DNA of 64,000 bases. It comes from Flavobacterium defluvii (GTDB lineage: Bacteria > Bacteroidota > Bacteroidia > Flavobacteriales > Flavobacteriaceae). Of the stretch, positions 54,121 to 61,812 are shown piece after piece; within the stretch, counting starts at the first letter, position 1; every line of letters starts with the position of its first letter. The stretch covers positions 1 to 64,000 of the forward strand of contig NZ_FQWC01000010.1 in NCBI RefSeq assembly GCF_900129555.1. The letters run 5' to 3'. A program made the position numbers and the translations under genes. The notes beneath the pieces were generated by a model, which did no database searches, was not told where the DNA came from, and worked only from the letters and a program-made list of their open reading frames with translations.

Positions 54121-54357
54121 ATGAATAGTAAATTTGAAACTTTAAAAGCCAGTGTTCAGGAAATCATTGATTTGATCGCTGCAAAAAATGATAGACAAGC
54201 CAATAATAAATTACTTGAAGTAAGCGAAACTTTAGATGAAATGCTAGACTTTGCTGAAGAAGATGAAGAGTTGAGAGAAATAAGCAGATATCAGGTTTTA
54301 CTAAATCAGTTTCATGTAAAAATTAATGGTGAGGAACAAGTAGATGGCGACGCATAA
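54121..54357 (+). CDS. Small acidic hypothetical protein
   Basis: A 78-residue acidic helical protein (DRQANNKLLEVSETLDEMLD, AEEDEELREISRYQ). A TTG-started longer form would begin at 54097 inside the tandem repeat, so the ATG at 54121 is preferred. It overlaps the next gene by 14 bases, so the two are probably co-transcribed and translationally coupled. Family not recognised. Confidence 0.6.
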   Translation: MNSKFETLKASVQEIIDLIAAKNDRQANNKLLEVSETLDEMLDFAEEDEELREISRYQVLLNQFHVKINGEEQVDGDA

Positions 54358-54724
54358 ATGTTTTTGCGATACAGGATTATTATTTGATAATTGCTGCGGA
54401 TTGTATCTCGAAAAAAGACAAAAAGCGCCGTCAGCTTTAGCTCTAATGCGTTCGAGATATTCGGCTTATGCGACTCATAATGTTGATTATCTTTTAGAAA
54501 CGACTTATATTTCAGAAAGAAAGTATTACTCAAAAGCTGAAATTCTAAAATGGGCAGCGGCAAATAAATGGCAGAAATTAGAAATTTTAAGCTTTACAGA
54601 AAACTCCGTTGAGTTTAAAGCGTATTTTTTAGATTCTAACCAAAAACCGCAGGTACATTACGAATTTTCGACTTTTAAATTTGAAAATAATGCATGGTTT
54701 TATGTCGATGGAAAGTTTGAATAA
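54344..54724 (+). CDS. YchJ-like SEC-C motif protein
   Basis: A 126-residue protein with the N-terminal zinc-binding Cys pattern of YchJ/SEC-C proteins (CFCDTGLLFDNCC) and the YchJ core: APSALALMRSRYSAYATHNVDYLLETT, then KLEILSFTENSVEFKAYF and WFYVDGKF at the end. Members of this family are small cytoplasmic proteins of unclear function, possibly zinc-dependent binders. It starts within the previous gene. Confidence 0.85.
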   Translation: MATHKCFCDTGLLFDNCCGLYLEKRQKAPSALALMRSRYSAYATHNVDYLLETTYISERKYYSKAEILKWAAANKWQKLEILSFTENSVEFKAYFLDSNQKPQVHYEFSTFKFENNAWFYVDGKFE

Positions 54725-54830
54725 TTATTATATCTAACACTGTTAGTTGTGAATTTTGGTTAAATATTTTAACTAAAAATTAATAAACGTTTCTATTTTC
54801 ATAATTCTAAAAAATCTTAATTTTAAAATT

Positions 54831-55949
54831 ATGAAAAACGAATTTAAAAAAGGTTTTTATTTTAAGTCGTACGAAGCTCCTTTTCAGTCTCCGTTTGAAA
54901 AACTTTTTGGTATTTTCAAAGAGTTAATCACCCATACTTCGGGCGATTTTGATGAAGCGATAAGCTGGCTTAGAGAGTTAGATGTAGAATATAAACTGAC
55001 CGATGAGAACTACACAATCGATGATTTTATCGAAGATTTAAAAAAGAAAGGTTATATAAAAGACGAAGTCAAAGAAGACGGAACGAACGGTTTTGGAATT
55101 ACAGCTAAAACAGAACGTGCGATTCGTCAGCAGGCTTTAGATCAGATTTTTGGAAATTTAAAACGTTCCGCAAACGGAAATCACAAAACAAAACATGCCG
55201 GAAATGGAGACGAACATACAGGAGAATTTCGCGAGTTTAATTTTGGTGATGGTTTAGAACGTATTTCACTGACCGAAAGTCTCCGAAATGCTCAAATTAA
55301 TAACGGTGTTGAGAGTTTCATGCTGACTGAAAATGATTTAATTGTCGAAGAAACGCAGTACAAAGCACAAATGAGTACCGTTTTGATGATCGACATTAGC
55401 CACAGTATGATTTTGTATGGAGAAGACCGAATCACGCCTGCTAAAAAAGTGGCAATGGCTTTGGCTGAATTAATCACAACCCGCTATCCAAAAGATACGC
55501 TCGATATTTTGGTTTTCGGAAATGATGCCTGGACAATCCCAATTAAAGATCTGCCGTATCTGCAAGTTGGTCCATATCACACTAATACAGTTGCAGGACT
55601 ACAATTGGCGATGGATATTTTACGCCGAAAACGAAATACGAACAAACAGATTTTCATGATTACCGACGGAAAACCAAGCTGTGTGCGTGAGCGTGATGGT
55701 TCGTACTATATGAACAGTAATGGTCTCGACGAATATATTGTAGATAAATGCTATACACAGGCACAACAAGCCAGAAAATTACACATTCCCATTACGACTT
55801 TTATGATTGCAAACGATCCGTATTTGCAGCGTTTTGTGAATCATTTTACAGAAGCCAATCAGGGAAAAGCATTTTATACCGGATTAAAAGGCCTTGGCGA
55901 AATGATTTTTGAAGATTATGAAACGAATAGGAAGAAAAGGGTTCGTTAA
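54831..55949 (+). CDS. VWA-domain protein (partner of MoxR-like ATPase)
   Basis: A 372-residue cytoplasmic protein. The N-terminal 170 residues are helical and charged (LFGIFKELITHTSGDFDEAISWLRELDVEY). From about residue 180 it has a von Willebrand A domain with the metal-binding DxSxS motif (Asp188 in MIDISHSM), then TRYPKDTLDILVFGND, FMITDGKPS and ITTFMIANDPYLQRFV. The following gene encodes an AAA+ ATPase of the chelatase/MoxR group. Such pairs insert metals or remodel protein complexes. No metal pathway gene is next to them here, so the client is unknown. Confidence 0.85.
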   Translation: MKNEFKKGFYFKSYEAPFQSPFEKLFGIFKELITHTSGDFDEAISWLRELDVEYKLTDENYTIDDFIEDLKKKGYIKDEVKEDGTNGFGITAKTERAIRQQALDQIFGNLKRSANGNHKTKHAGNGDEHTGEFREFNFGDGLERISLTESLRNAQINNGVESFMLTENDLIVEETQYKAQMSTVLMIDISHSMILYGEDRITPAKKVAMALAELITTRYPKDTLDILVFGNDAWTIPIKDLPYLQVGPYHTNTVAGLQLAMDILRRKRNTNKQIFMITDGKPSCVRERDGSYYMNSNGLDEYIVDKCYTQAQQARKLHIPITTFMIANDPYLQRFVNHFTEANQGKAFYTGLKGLGEMIFEDYETNRKKRVR

Positions 55950-56110
55950 TTTTTAGGTTCAAAGTGGCAAAGGTTCAAAGGGACAAAGATTTTTAATAGA
56001 TAATTTACACACAACGCATATCGTAGAGACACACCGCAGTGCGTCTACACACAGCAATGACACAATATTTGTCATTAAAAAACAATAATAAAATCGATAT
56101 TTCAATAAAA

Positions 56111-57574
56111 ATGGAAATAAACAATATAAAAACATTAGGGCAGTTAAAAGCTGCAGGATATAAGAGCATAAGTATTAAGGACGAATTGCGTAACAATCTT
56201 CGTGAGAAAATAAAATCAGGAAAACCGGTTTTTGAAGGTGTTCACGGATTCGAAAATACGGTAATTCCAGAACTGGAACGTGCAATTCTTTCTCGTCATA
56301 ATATCAATTTATTAGGTCTTCGCGGACAGGCAAAAACACGTTTGGCGCGCAAAATGGTAGAATTGTTAGACGAATATATTCCGTTTGTAGCGGGTTCAGA
56401 AATTAATGATGATCCGTTAAATCCAATTTCACGTTTTGCAAAAGATTTAATCGAAGAAAAAGGCGATGAAACTCAAATTTCATGGTTACACAGAAACGAA
56501 CGTTTCTTCGAAAAATTAGCAACACCAGATGTAACCGTAGCCGATTTAATTGGAGATGTTGACCCAATTAAAGCTGCAAATTTAAAATTATCGTATGCTG
56601 ATGACCGCGTGATTCATTTTGGAATGATTCCGAGAGCGAACAGAAGTATTTTTGTAATTAACGAATTACCAGATTTACAGGCCAGAATTCAGGTTGCTTT
56701 ATTTAATATTCTGCAGGAAGGCGACATTCAAATTCGCGGATTCAAATTGAGAATGCCGCTTGATATGCAGTTTATTTTTACTGCAAATCCGGAAGATTAT
56801 ACAAACAGAGGAAGTATAGTAACACCTCTAAAAGACAGAATTGGTTCGCAGATTTTAACACATTATCCTGAAACAGTTGAAATTGCAAGAACCATTACAC
56901 AGCAGGAAGCAAAACTGGACGAAAACCAAAGTGATGTCGTTTATGTACCAAGTCTAGCCAGAGATATTTTAGAGCAAATTAGTTTTGAAGCTCGCGAAAG
57001 CGAATACATAGATAACAAAAGTGGGGTAAGTGCCAGAATGAGTATTACGGCTTTTGAGAATTTAATAAGTTCTGCAGAACGTCGTGCTTTAAAATCCGGA
57101 GTTGACAAAACAAATCTTCGTTTATCTGATTTTATGGGAATTATTCCGGCCATTACAGGAAAAGTAGAATTAGTTTATGAAGGAGAGCAGGAGGGAGCAG
57201 CTGTTGTGGCACAGCATTTAATAGGTTCAGCTATCAGGACTTTGTTTCCAAACTATTTTCCTAAGATTGAAAAATTAGAAAAACCAGGAGAAAAAACGCC
57301 TTATTCTGATTTGATCGAATGGTTTTTTGCAGAAAGCGGCTTTGAATTATTAGACGATGCCACTGATGCAGAGTATCAGGCTATTTTAGACGAAGTAACG
57401 CCTTTGGATATTTTAGTAAAAAAATACCAGCCGCAATTAGACAAAAAGGATCAATATTTTGTAAAAGAGTTTGTACTGTGGGCTTTGGTTGAATATAAAA
57501 AACTAAGCAAAGACCGTTTTGCACAGGGACATCAGTTCAAGGATATGTACGGAAGTTATATTAGTAAATTGTAA
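56111..57574 (+). CDS. MoxR/magnesium-chelatase-type AAA+ ATPase
   Basis: A 487-residue ATPase when started at the ATG at 56111; the frame extends to 56039 through repeat-like DNA. Walker A is GLRGQAKTR (Lys75), Walker B is FVINELPD. FTANPEDYTNRGSIVTPLKDR is the sensor-1 region and arginine finger of the chelatase group. The C-terminal part (about 330-487) is helical. It is the partner of the preceding VWA protein, separated by about 160 bases containing repeated GGTTCAAAG-type sequence. Confidence 0.85.
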   Translation: MEINNIKTLGQLKAAGYKSISIKDELRNNLREKIKSGKPVFEGVHGFENTVIPELERAILSRHNINLLGLRGQAKTRLARKMVELLDEYIPFVAGSEINDDPLNPISRFAKDLIEEKGDETQISWLHRNERFFEKLATPDVTVADLIGDVDPIKAANLKLSYADDRVIHFGMIPRANRSIFVINELPDLQARIQVALFNILQEGDIQIRGFKLRMPLDMQFIFTANPEDYTNRGSIVTPLKDRIGSQILTHYPETVEIARTITQQEAKLDENQSDVVYVPSLARDILEQISFEARESEYIDNKSGVSARMSITAFENLISSAERRALKSGVDKTNLRLSDFMGIIPAITGKVELVYEGEQEGAAVVAQHLIGSAIRTLFPNYFPKIEKLEKPGEKTPYSDLIEWFFAESGFELLDDATDAEYQAILDEVTPLDILVKKYQPQLDKKDQYFVKEFVLWALVEYKKLSKDRFAQGHQFKDMYGSYISKL

Positions 57575-57580
57575 ATTCTT

Positions 57581-57638
57581 AATGATTATAAAGAAACCCG
57601 ACAGGTTTTAAAAACCTGTCGGGTTTCTTTATAATCAT
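57581..57638. terminator. Very long perfect hairpin terminator
   Basis: The palindrome pairs AATGATTATAAAGAAACCCG... with its exact complement over about 28 base pairs, with only a few unpaired bases at the AAAA centre. It starts seven bases after the ATPase stop codon. A second hairpin of about 15 pairs (ATCTTTGTCAAAGTTT/AACTTTGACAAAGAT) follows at 57649-57681. Confidence 0.75.
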
Positions 57639-57734
57639 TGTTTGTCGATCTTTGTCAAAGTTTAAAACTTTGACAAAGATTTATAGCAAACCAGATATTA
57701 TAAAAAACTAATTTTGTAAACAAAATTTAATTCT

Positions 57735-58586
57735 ATGTTATTTCTTATTCTAAGCATTTTGTGCAGTGTTACGGTTGGTGTAATCTTCAAAATAACCCGT
57801 AAATACAATGCAAATCCAATTCAGATTATAGCTTTTAATTATATAATGGCAATATTACTTTGCTATTTTACCTTTAGCCCGGATTTAAATGTAGTTCATG
57901 CCGATGCGCCCTGGAATATTTATACTGCAGTTGGTATTTTACTGCCAATCGTTTTTCTGTTTTTATTTACTTCAATAAAACACATGGGAATTGTAAAAAC
58001 AGATGCTGCACAGCGTTTGTCTCTGTTTATTCCGATAATTGCAGCTTGGCTGATTTTCAAAGAAGAATTCAATTCATATAAAGTTATCGGATTGATAATA
58101 GGATTTATAGCACTTTTATTCATCTTAAAAAAACAATCAGGAAACGATCAAAACAAATGGATGTATCCCGCAGCAGTTTTTTTAGGTTTCGGGATTATCG
58201 ATATTCTTTTTAAGCAAATTGCACTTTTTACTGCTTTGCCTTATACAACTTCTTTGTTTATCGTTTTTGATATTTCATTGGCAGTTTCTTTGCTTATTGT
58301 GGTTTATGATGCTGCCATTAAAAAAGTCCAACTCAATTATAAAAATATCCTTTTTGGAGGTTTAGTCGGGATTTTCAACTTCGGAAATATATTATTTTAT
58401 TTAAAGGCACATAAGGCTTTCGCCGAAAATCCATCAACTGTTTTTGCAGGAATGAACATGGGTGTGATTGTTTTAGGAAGTCTTGTTGGACTACTTTTCT
58501 TCAAAGAAAAACTATCTAAAATTAATATTTTAGGACTGATTTTAGCTCTAATCGCTATTGTTTTTATCGTAAAATCACAATTTTAG
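57735..58586 (+). CDS. EamA/DMT-family transporter
   Basis: A 283-residue inner-membrane protein with about ten hydrophobic helices in two repeats, the usual drug/metabolite transporter layout. Typical stretches are VTVGVIFKITRKYN, DAAQRLSLFIPIIAAWLIFKEEF (the end of the first EamA repeat) and MGVIVLGSLVGLLFFKEKLSKINILGLILALIAIVFIV at the end. Substrate cannot be told from sequence. A strong terminator before it and promoter DNA downstream make it a single-gene unit. Confidence 0.87.
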   Translation: MLFLILSILCSVTVGVIFKITRKYNANPIQIIAFNYIMAILLCYFTFSPDLNVVHADAPWNIYTAVGILLPIVFLFLFTSIKHMGIVKTDAAQRLSLFIPIIAAWLIFKEEFNSYKVIGLIIGFIALLFILKKQSGNDQNKWMYPAAVFLGFGIIDILFKQIALFTALPYTTSLFIVFDISLAVSLLIVVYDAAIKKVQLNYKNILFGGLVGIFNFGNILFYLKAHKAFAENPSTVFAGMNMGVIVLGSLVGLLFFKEKLSKINILGLILALIAIVFIVKSQF

Positions 58587-58695
58587 TGTTTTTTTTAATC
58601 TCTTAAATCATTAATTTACAATGGATTTAATGTTAATTTTATATTTTTATAAAATAAACTCGACTAATTCTATAGAATTTATAAATAATATTTTA

Positions 58696-58703
58696 TAGAT
58701 TTG
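58696..58703 (+). promoter_or_regulatory. Bacteroidota -7 promoter box before the cysteine-rich leader
   Basis: TAGATTTG matches the TAnnTTTG consensus exactly. It ends eight bases before the first leader ATG at 58712, so the transcript would start at or within a few bases of the start codon and be leaderless. I see no convincing -33 element. Confidence 0.55.
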
Positions 58704-58711
58704 CAATAACA

Positions 58712-58798
58712 ATGAAAAACTATGTCCAAAATATCATCCCGTTTATGTGCAGTTTGACGATGTGCTGCATGTCGACCCGTGCGATGAAATGGCGTTAA
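58712..58798 (+). CDS. 28-residue Cys/Met-rich leader peptide
   Basis: A short frame beginning MKNYVQNIIPFM and continuing CSLTMCCMSTRAMKWR. Three of its 28 residues are Cys and five are Met, clustered in the middle. A promoter -7 box immediately precedes it and an intrinsic terminator follows 32 bases after its stop. The arrangement resembles amino-acid-responsive leader peptides, where ribosome stalling at scarce codons decides whether the terminator forms. The second ORF, also cysteine-rich, lies beyond the terminator. Too short for family assignment. Confidence 0.6.
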   Translation: MKNYVQNIIPFMCSLTMCCMSTRAMKWR

Positions 58799-58829
58799 TA
58801 GAGAAAGTACTTGTTAGTTATTTTTTTTT

Positions 58830-58860
58830 AGCCTTTCATGCACCATGAAAGGCTTTTTTT
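58830..58860 (+). terminator. Intrinsic terminator / candidate attenuator
   Basis: GCCTTTCATG and CATGAAAGGC, ten perfect pairs with a CAC loop, are followed by seven T. It lies inside the presumed leader of the glutamate dehydrogenase transcript, between two tiny cysteine-rich ORFs. The sequence TGCATG at about 58766-58771 in the first ORF could pair with CATGCA at the top of this hairpin and compete with it. Confidence 0.75.
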
Positions 58861-58884
58861 AGGAACCATTAAAATAAAAATAAA

Positions 58885-58962
58885 ATGAGATCAAATAGAA
58901 ACATACATACGATGATGCATTGCTGCCAGACCAAAATTCCGTGTTGCATGTGCTGCTGTTGA
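58885..58962 (+). CDS. 25-residue Cys-rich leader peptide
   Basis: The frame reads MRSNRNIHTMMHCCQ then TKIPCCMCCC before TGA. Seven of 25 residues are Cys, six in the last six to twelve positions, with three consecutive Cys at the end. It lies between the terminator and the glutamate dehydrogenase start, 66 bases upstream. A run of consecutive codons for one amino acid immediately before a stop is the mark of a regulatory leader, but metal binding by a real small protein is an alternative. Confidence 0.6.
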   Translation: MRSNRNIHTMMHCCQTKIPCCMCCC

Positions 58963-59028
58963 TTTTATTTAGAACAAAACATTTTATTAAACCCAAATTG
59001 ATAATCCAAAAAATTAAAAATAAATACT

Positions 59029-60315
59029 ATGAGTGCAGAAATTATAAAACAGAATCCCTTTCAATCTATGATTGACAGGTTTAATATAGCAGCCGATATT
59101 TTAAAATTAGATGAGTCTATTAGACAAAAGCTGCAGCGTCCGGAAAAACAAATTGTGGTAAATTTTTCTATAACATTAGATAATGGAAGCGAGCAGAATT
59201 TTGAAGGATACAGAGTAATTCACAATACGGCTTTAGGTCCGTCAAAAGGAGGAATTCGTTATGACAATGCCGTTAATCTCGATGAGGTAAAAGCACTGGC
59301 AGCCTGGATGACATGGAAATCTGCCGTAACAGGAATTCCGTTTGGAGGTGCAAAGGGCGGCATTATTTGCGATCCAAAAACGCTTTCTAAAACAGAATTA
59401 GAAAGAATTACAAGAGCATATACAAAAGCTTTAGCCGATATTTTTGGTCCGGAAAAAGATGTTCCCGCTCCGGATATGGGAACTGGACCAGACGAAATGG
59501 GCTGGCTGATGGATGAATTTTCATTAGTTCACGGAAAAACAATTCACGCCGTAGTAACCGGAAAACATTTGCATTCCGGAGGTTCGCTTGGAAGAGTAGA
59601 AGCAACCGGAAGAGGTGTAAGCATTATTACTTTGCTGGCGCTTGAAAAATTAAAAATCAGACCGGCAAGATCAACTGCTGCGATTCAGGGATTTGGAAAT
59701 GTTGGTTTGCATTCGGCTTTGTTTTTATATGAAAAAGGAGTTAAGATAGTTGCGGTAAGTGATGTTTCGGAAGCGTTTTTCAATCCGGATGGAATCAATA
59801 TTCCGGAATTGATATTATATTATAATCTTAATAATAAAACGATAAAAGGATATCCAAATTCAGTAGCTATAAAACATGAAGAATTATTGTTTTTAGATGT
59901 TGATGTTTTGATTCCGGCTGCAAAAGAAGATGTTATTACAAAGAAAAATGCAAATGATGTTCGTGCTAAAATAATCATTGAAGCGGCAAACGGACCTGTT
60001 TCTTCTGATGCTGATGAAATTTTGCAAGGTAAAAATGTATTAGTGGTTCCGGATATTTTAGCAAATGCCGGCGGAGTTACGGTTTCTTATTTTGAATGGC
60101 TTCAAAATTCACTTTTGGAATCCTGGAGAATTCATCAAATAAATAAACGTTTAGAAGACATTTTAGAAAAAGGTTTTGAAACGGTATTTAGAGTTTCAGC
60201 AAAATACGACGTAAGTCCGAGAATTGCGGCTTACATAATTGCGCTGAAAAAAGTAGCTGAAACACAATCTGTTAAAGAAGTAGCTTTAGAGGCTCCAAAA
60301 TTTAAGCAGAATTAA
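59029..60315 (+). CDS. Glu/Leu/Phe/Val-family dehydrogenase, probably glutamate dehydrogenase
   Basis: A 428-residue cytoplasmic enzyme of the ELFV family that interconverts glutamate and 2-oxoglutarate plus ammonia, linking carbon and nitrogen metabolism. The N-terminal domain has GPSKGGIRYD, WKSAVTGIPFGGAKGGI (substrate-binding Lys) and PAPDMGTGPDEMGWLMDEF. The NAD(P)-binding domain has GFGNVGLHSALF and VVPDILANAGGVTVSYFEWLQN. Length and motifs fit glutamate dehydrogenase best; amino-acid specificity is inferred. The upstream leader ORFs and terminator may control it. Confidence 0.9.
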   Translation: MSAEIIKQNPFQSMIDRFNIAADILKLDESIRQKLQRPEKQIVVNFSITLDNGSEQNFEGYRVIHNTALGPSKGGIRYDNAVNLDEVKALAAWMTWKSAVTGIPFGGAKGGIICDPKTLSKTELERITRAYTKALADIFGPEKDVPAPDMGTGPDEMGWLMDEFSLVHGKTIHAVVTGKHLHSGGSLGRVEATGRGVSIITLLALEKLKIRPARSTAAIQGFGNVGLHSALFLYEKGVKIVAVSDVSEAFFNPDGINIPELILYYNLNNKTIKGYPNSVAIKHEELLFLDVDVLIPAAKEDVITKKNANDVRAKIIIEAANGPVSSDADEILQGKNVLVVPDILANAGGVTVSYFEWLQNSLLESWRIHQINKRLEDILEKGFETVFRVSAKYDVSPRIAAYIIALKKVAETQSVKEVALEAPKFKQN

Positions 60316-60332
60316 ATTTTTTAAAATAAAAA

Positions 60333-60390
60333 TCAGATAATTTTCATCAGTTAAATACGTTTTTTGACTGATGAAAATGTCTTTTTTTTA
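60333..60390 (+). terminator. Intrinsic terminator after glutamate dehydrogenase
   Basis: GATAATTTTCATCAGT and ACTGATGAAAATGTC arms, with one or two mismatches, enclose a loop of about 15 bases and are followed by seven T. It lies about 18 bases after the stop codon. Confidence 0.7.
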
Positions 60391-60421
60391 GTTCATATCA
60401 ATATTAAAGTAATTTTTAAAA

Positions 60422-61645
60422 ATGAAAAACATTAATTTTCTTGCCTTTGCAATGCCCGCTTTCTTCCTGTTTTTATTTCTGGAATATAAGCTTGCACAAC
60501 GAAAAAAGAGACCTGAAATTTTTAATTATGAAAGTTCTGTATCGAATATCAGTATTGGAATTGCAGAACGGTTGATTAATTTGTTTGTTGCCGCAAGCTT
60601 CTATCAATTGTATTATTTGATTTATGACGATTACAGGATTTTTGAAATTCCGAGTAATTTTTTAGTCTGGATTGCCTTAATTCTTGCCACAGATTTTGTC
60701 TGGTATTGGTATCACAGATTAGGGCACGAAGTCAATTTTTTCTGGGCAGCACATATTGTACATCATCATAGTGAAGAATTTAATTTTACGGCCGCTGCCA
60801 GGATTACCACTTTTCAGGCCATAATCCGAACGGGATTTTGGTGTGTGCTTCCGTTCGTTGGTTTTCATCCCACAATGGTAATTACGATGCTCATTGTTCA
60901 CGGTGCTTATTCTTTCTTTACCCATACACAGCTAGTTGGTAAAATAAAATGGCTCGAATATGTTTTTGTAACACCTTCTGTTCATGGAGTTCATCATGCT
61001 TCTGATGAAAAATACCTTGATAAAAATTACGGCGATATGTTTACTTTTTGGGATCGTCTTTTTGGAACTTTCCAGACAGAAGAAGAAAAACCAAAATACG
61101 GATTAACTCATCCGCTAAAAAGTTATAGCTTCCTTTGGCAGCATTTTCATTATTATTTTGAAATATATGAATTATGGCGACGTTCAAAAGGTTTTAAAGC
61201 CAGATGGAAAGCCGTTTTTGGAAGTCCCGCCCACATGGATCAGGATATTCGTCCAACATTAGAAAAACGTTTTCTACAAGATAAAAGCAATCCGCATCAA
61301 AGACTTCGATTTAGAAATTACCTTTATATTCAATTGGGAGTCTGCACTTTATTGCTGACTGTTTTTACGTATTATTTTGATGTTTTAGAAGCGTATGATA
61401 AGATTTTTGTATTGTCGATTGTTATTATCACTTTAATAAACTGCGGAGCCATATTAGAACAAAGAAAATGGATTTATTACCTTGAATACACTCGAATTTT
61501 TATGATTACCACGTATTTTTTATACGAAAGAGATCTAACCATTTTTTTCTTCATTCCGCTGGCCATTATGATATTTGCAGAGCAATTGTTTTCACTAAGT
61601 AGATATTACCAAAATATGATATTGCAGTTAGAATCTGCTGAGTAA
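60422..61645 (+). CDS. Sterol desaturase/fatty acid hydroxylase family membrane enzyme
   Basis: A 407-residue integral membrane di-iron enzyme. The histidine clusters of the superfamily are visible: HRLGH (in WYWYHRLGHEVNFFWAAH), HIVHHH and HGVHHASD, with YLDKNYGDMFTFWDRLFGTF following as usual. Several membrane helices surround them, and the last 120 residues add three further hydrophobic segments beyond the usual core. Bacterial members act on lipids, carotenoids or alkylglycerols; the substrate here is unknown. Confidence 0.87.
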   Translation: MKNINFLAFAMPAFFLFLFLEYKLAQRKKRPEIFNYESSVSNISIGIAERLINLFVAASFYQLYYLIYDDYRIFEIPSNFLVWIALILATDFVWYWYHRLGHEVNFFWAAHIVHHHSEEFNFTAAARITTFQAIIRTGFWCVLPFVGFHPTMVITMLIVHGAYSFFTHTQLVGKIKWLEYVFVTPSVHGVHHASDEKYLDKNYGDMFTFWDRLFGTFQTEEEKPKYGLTHPLKSYSFLWQHFHYYFEIYELWRRSKGFKARWKAVFGSPAHMDQDIRPTLEKRFLQDKSNPHQRLRFRNYLYIQLGVCTLLLTVFTYYFDVLEAYDKIFVLSIVIITLINCGAILEQRKWIYYLEYTRIFMITTYFLYERDLTIFFFIPLAIMIFAEQLFSLSRYYQNMILQLESAE

Positions 61646-61652
61646 ATAAAAT

Positions 61653-61761
61653 AAAACGGCCACGAATTCACGAATTTGTATTTAAATAATTCGTGAATTC
61701 GTGGCCGTTTTTAATTTAAAATTTTAGTTAGAGTTTGTCATTTCTACTTCGTCGAAATGAC
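61653..61761. repeat. Long palindromic terminator plus short REP-like hairpin
   Basis: AAAACGGCCACGAATTCACG... (61653-61676) and its exact complement (61688-61711) form 24 pairs, with T bases following, and terminate the hydroxylase gene and possibly the converging regulator. GTCATTTC/GAAATGAC at 61737-61761 is a second small palindrome of a kind very common between flavobacterial genes. Confidence 0.7.
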
Positions 61762-61812
61762 AAGATTGTGTAAAAAAAACTTAGTTCCTTAGAACCTTAG
61801 CATCTCAAAACC

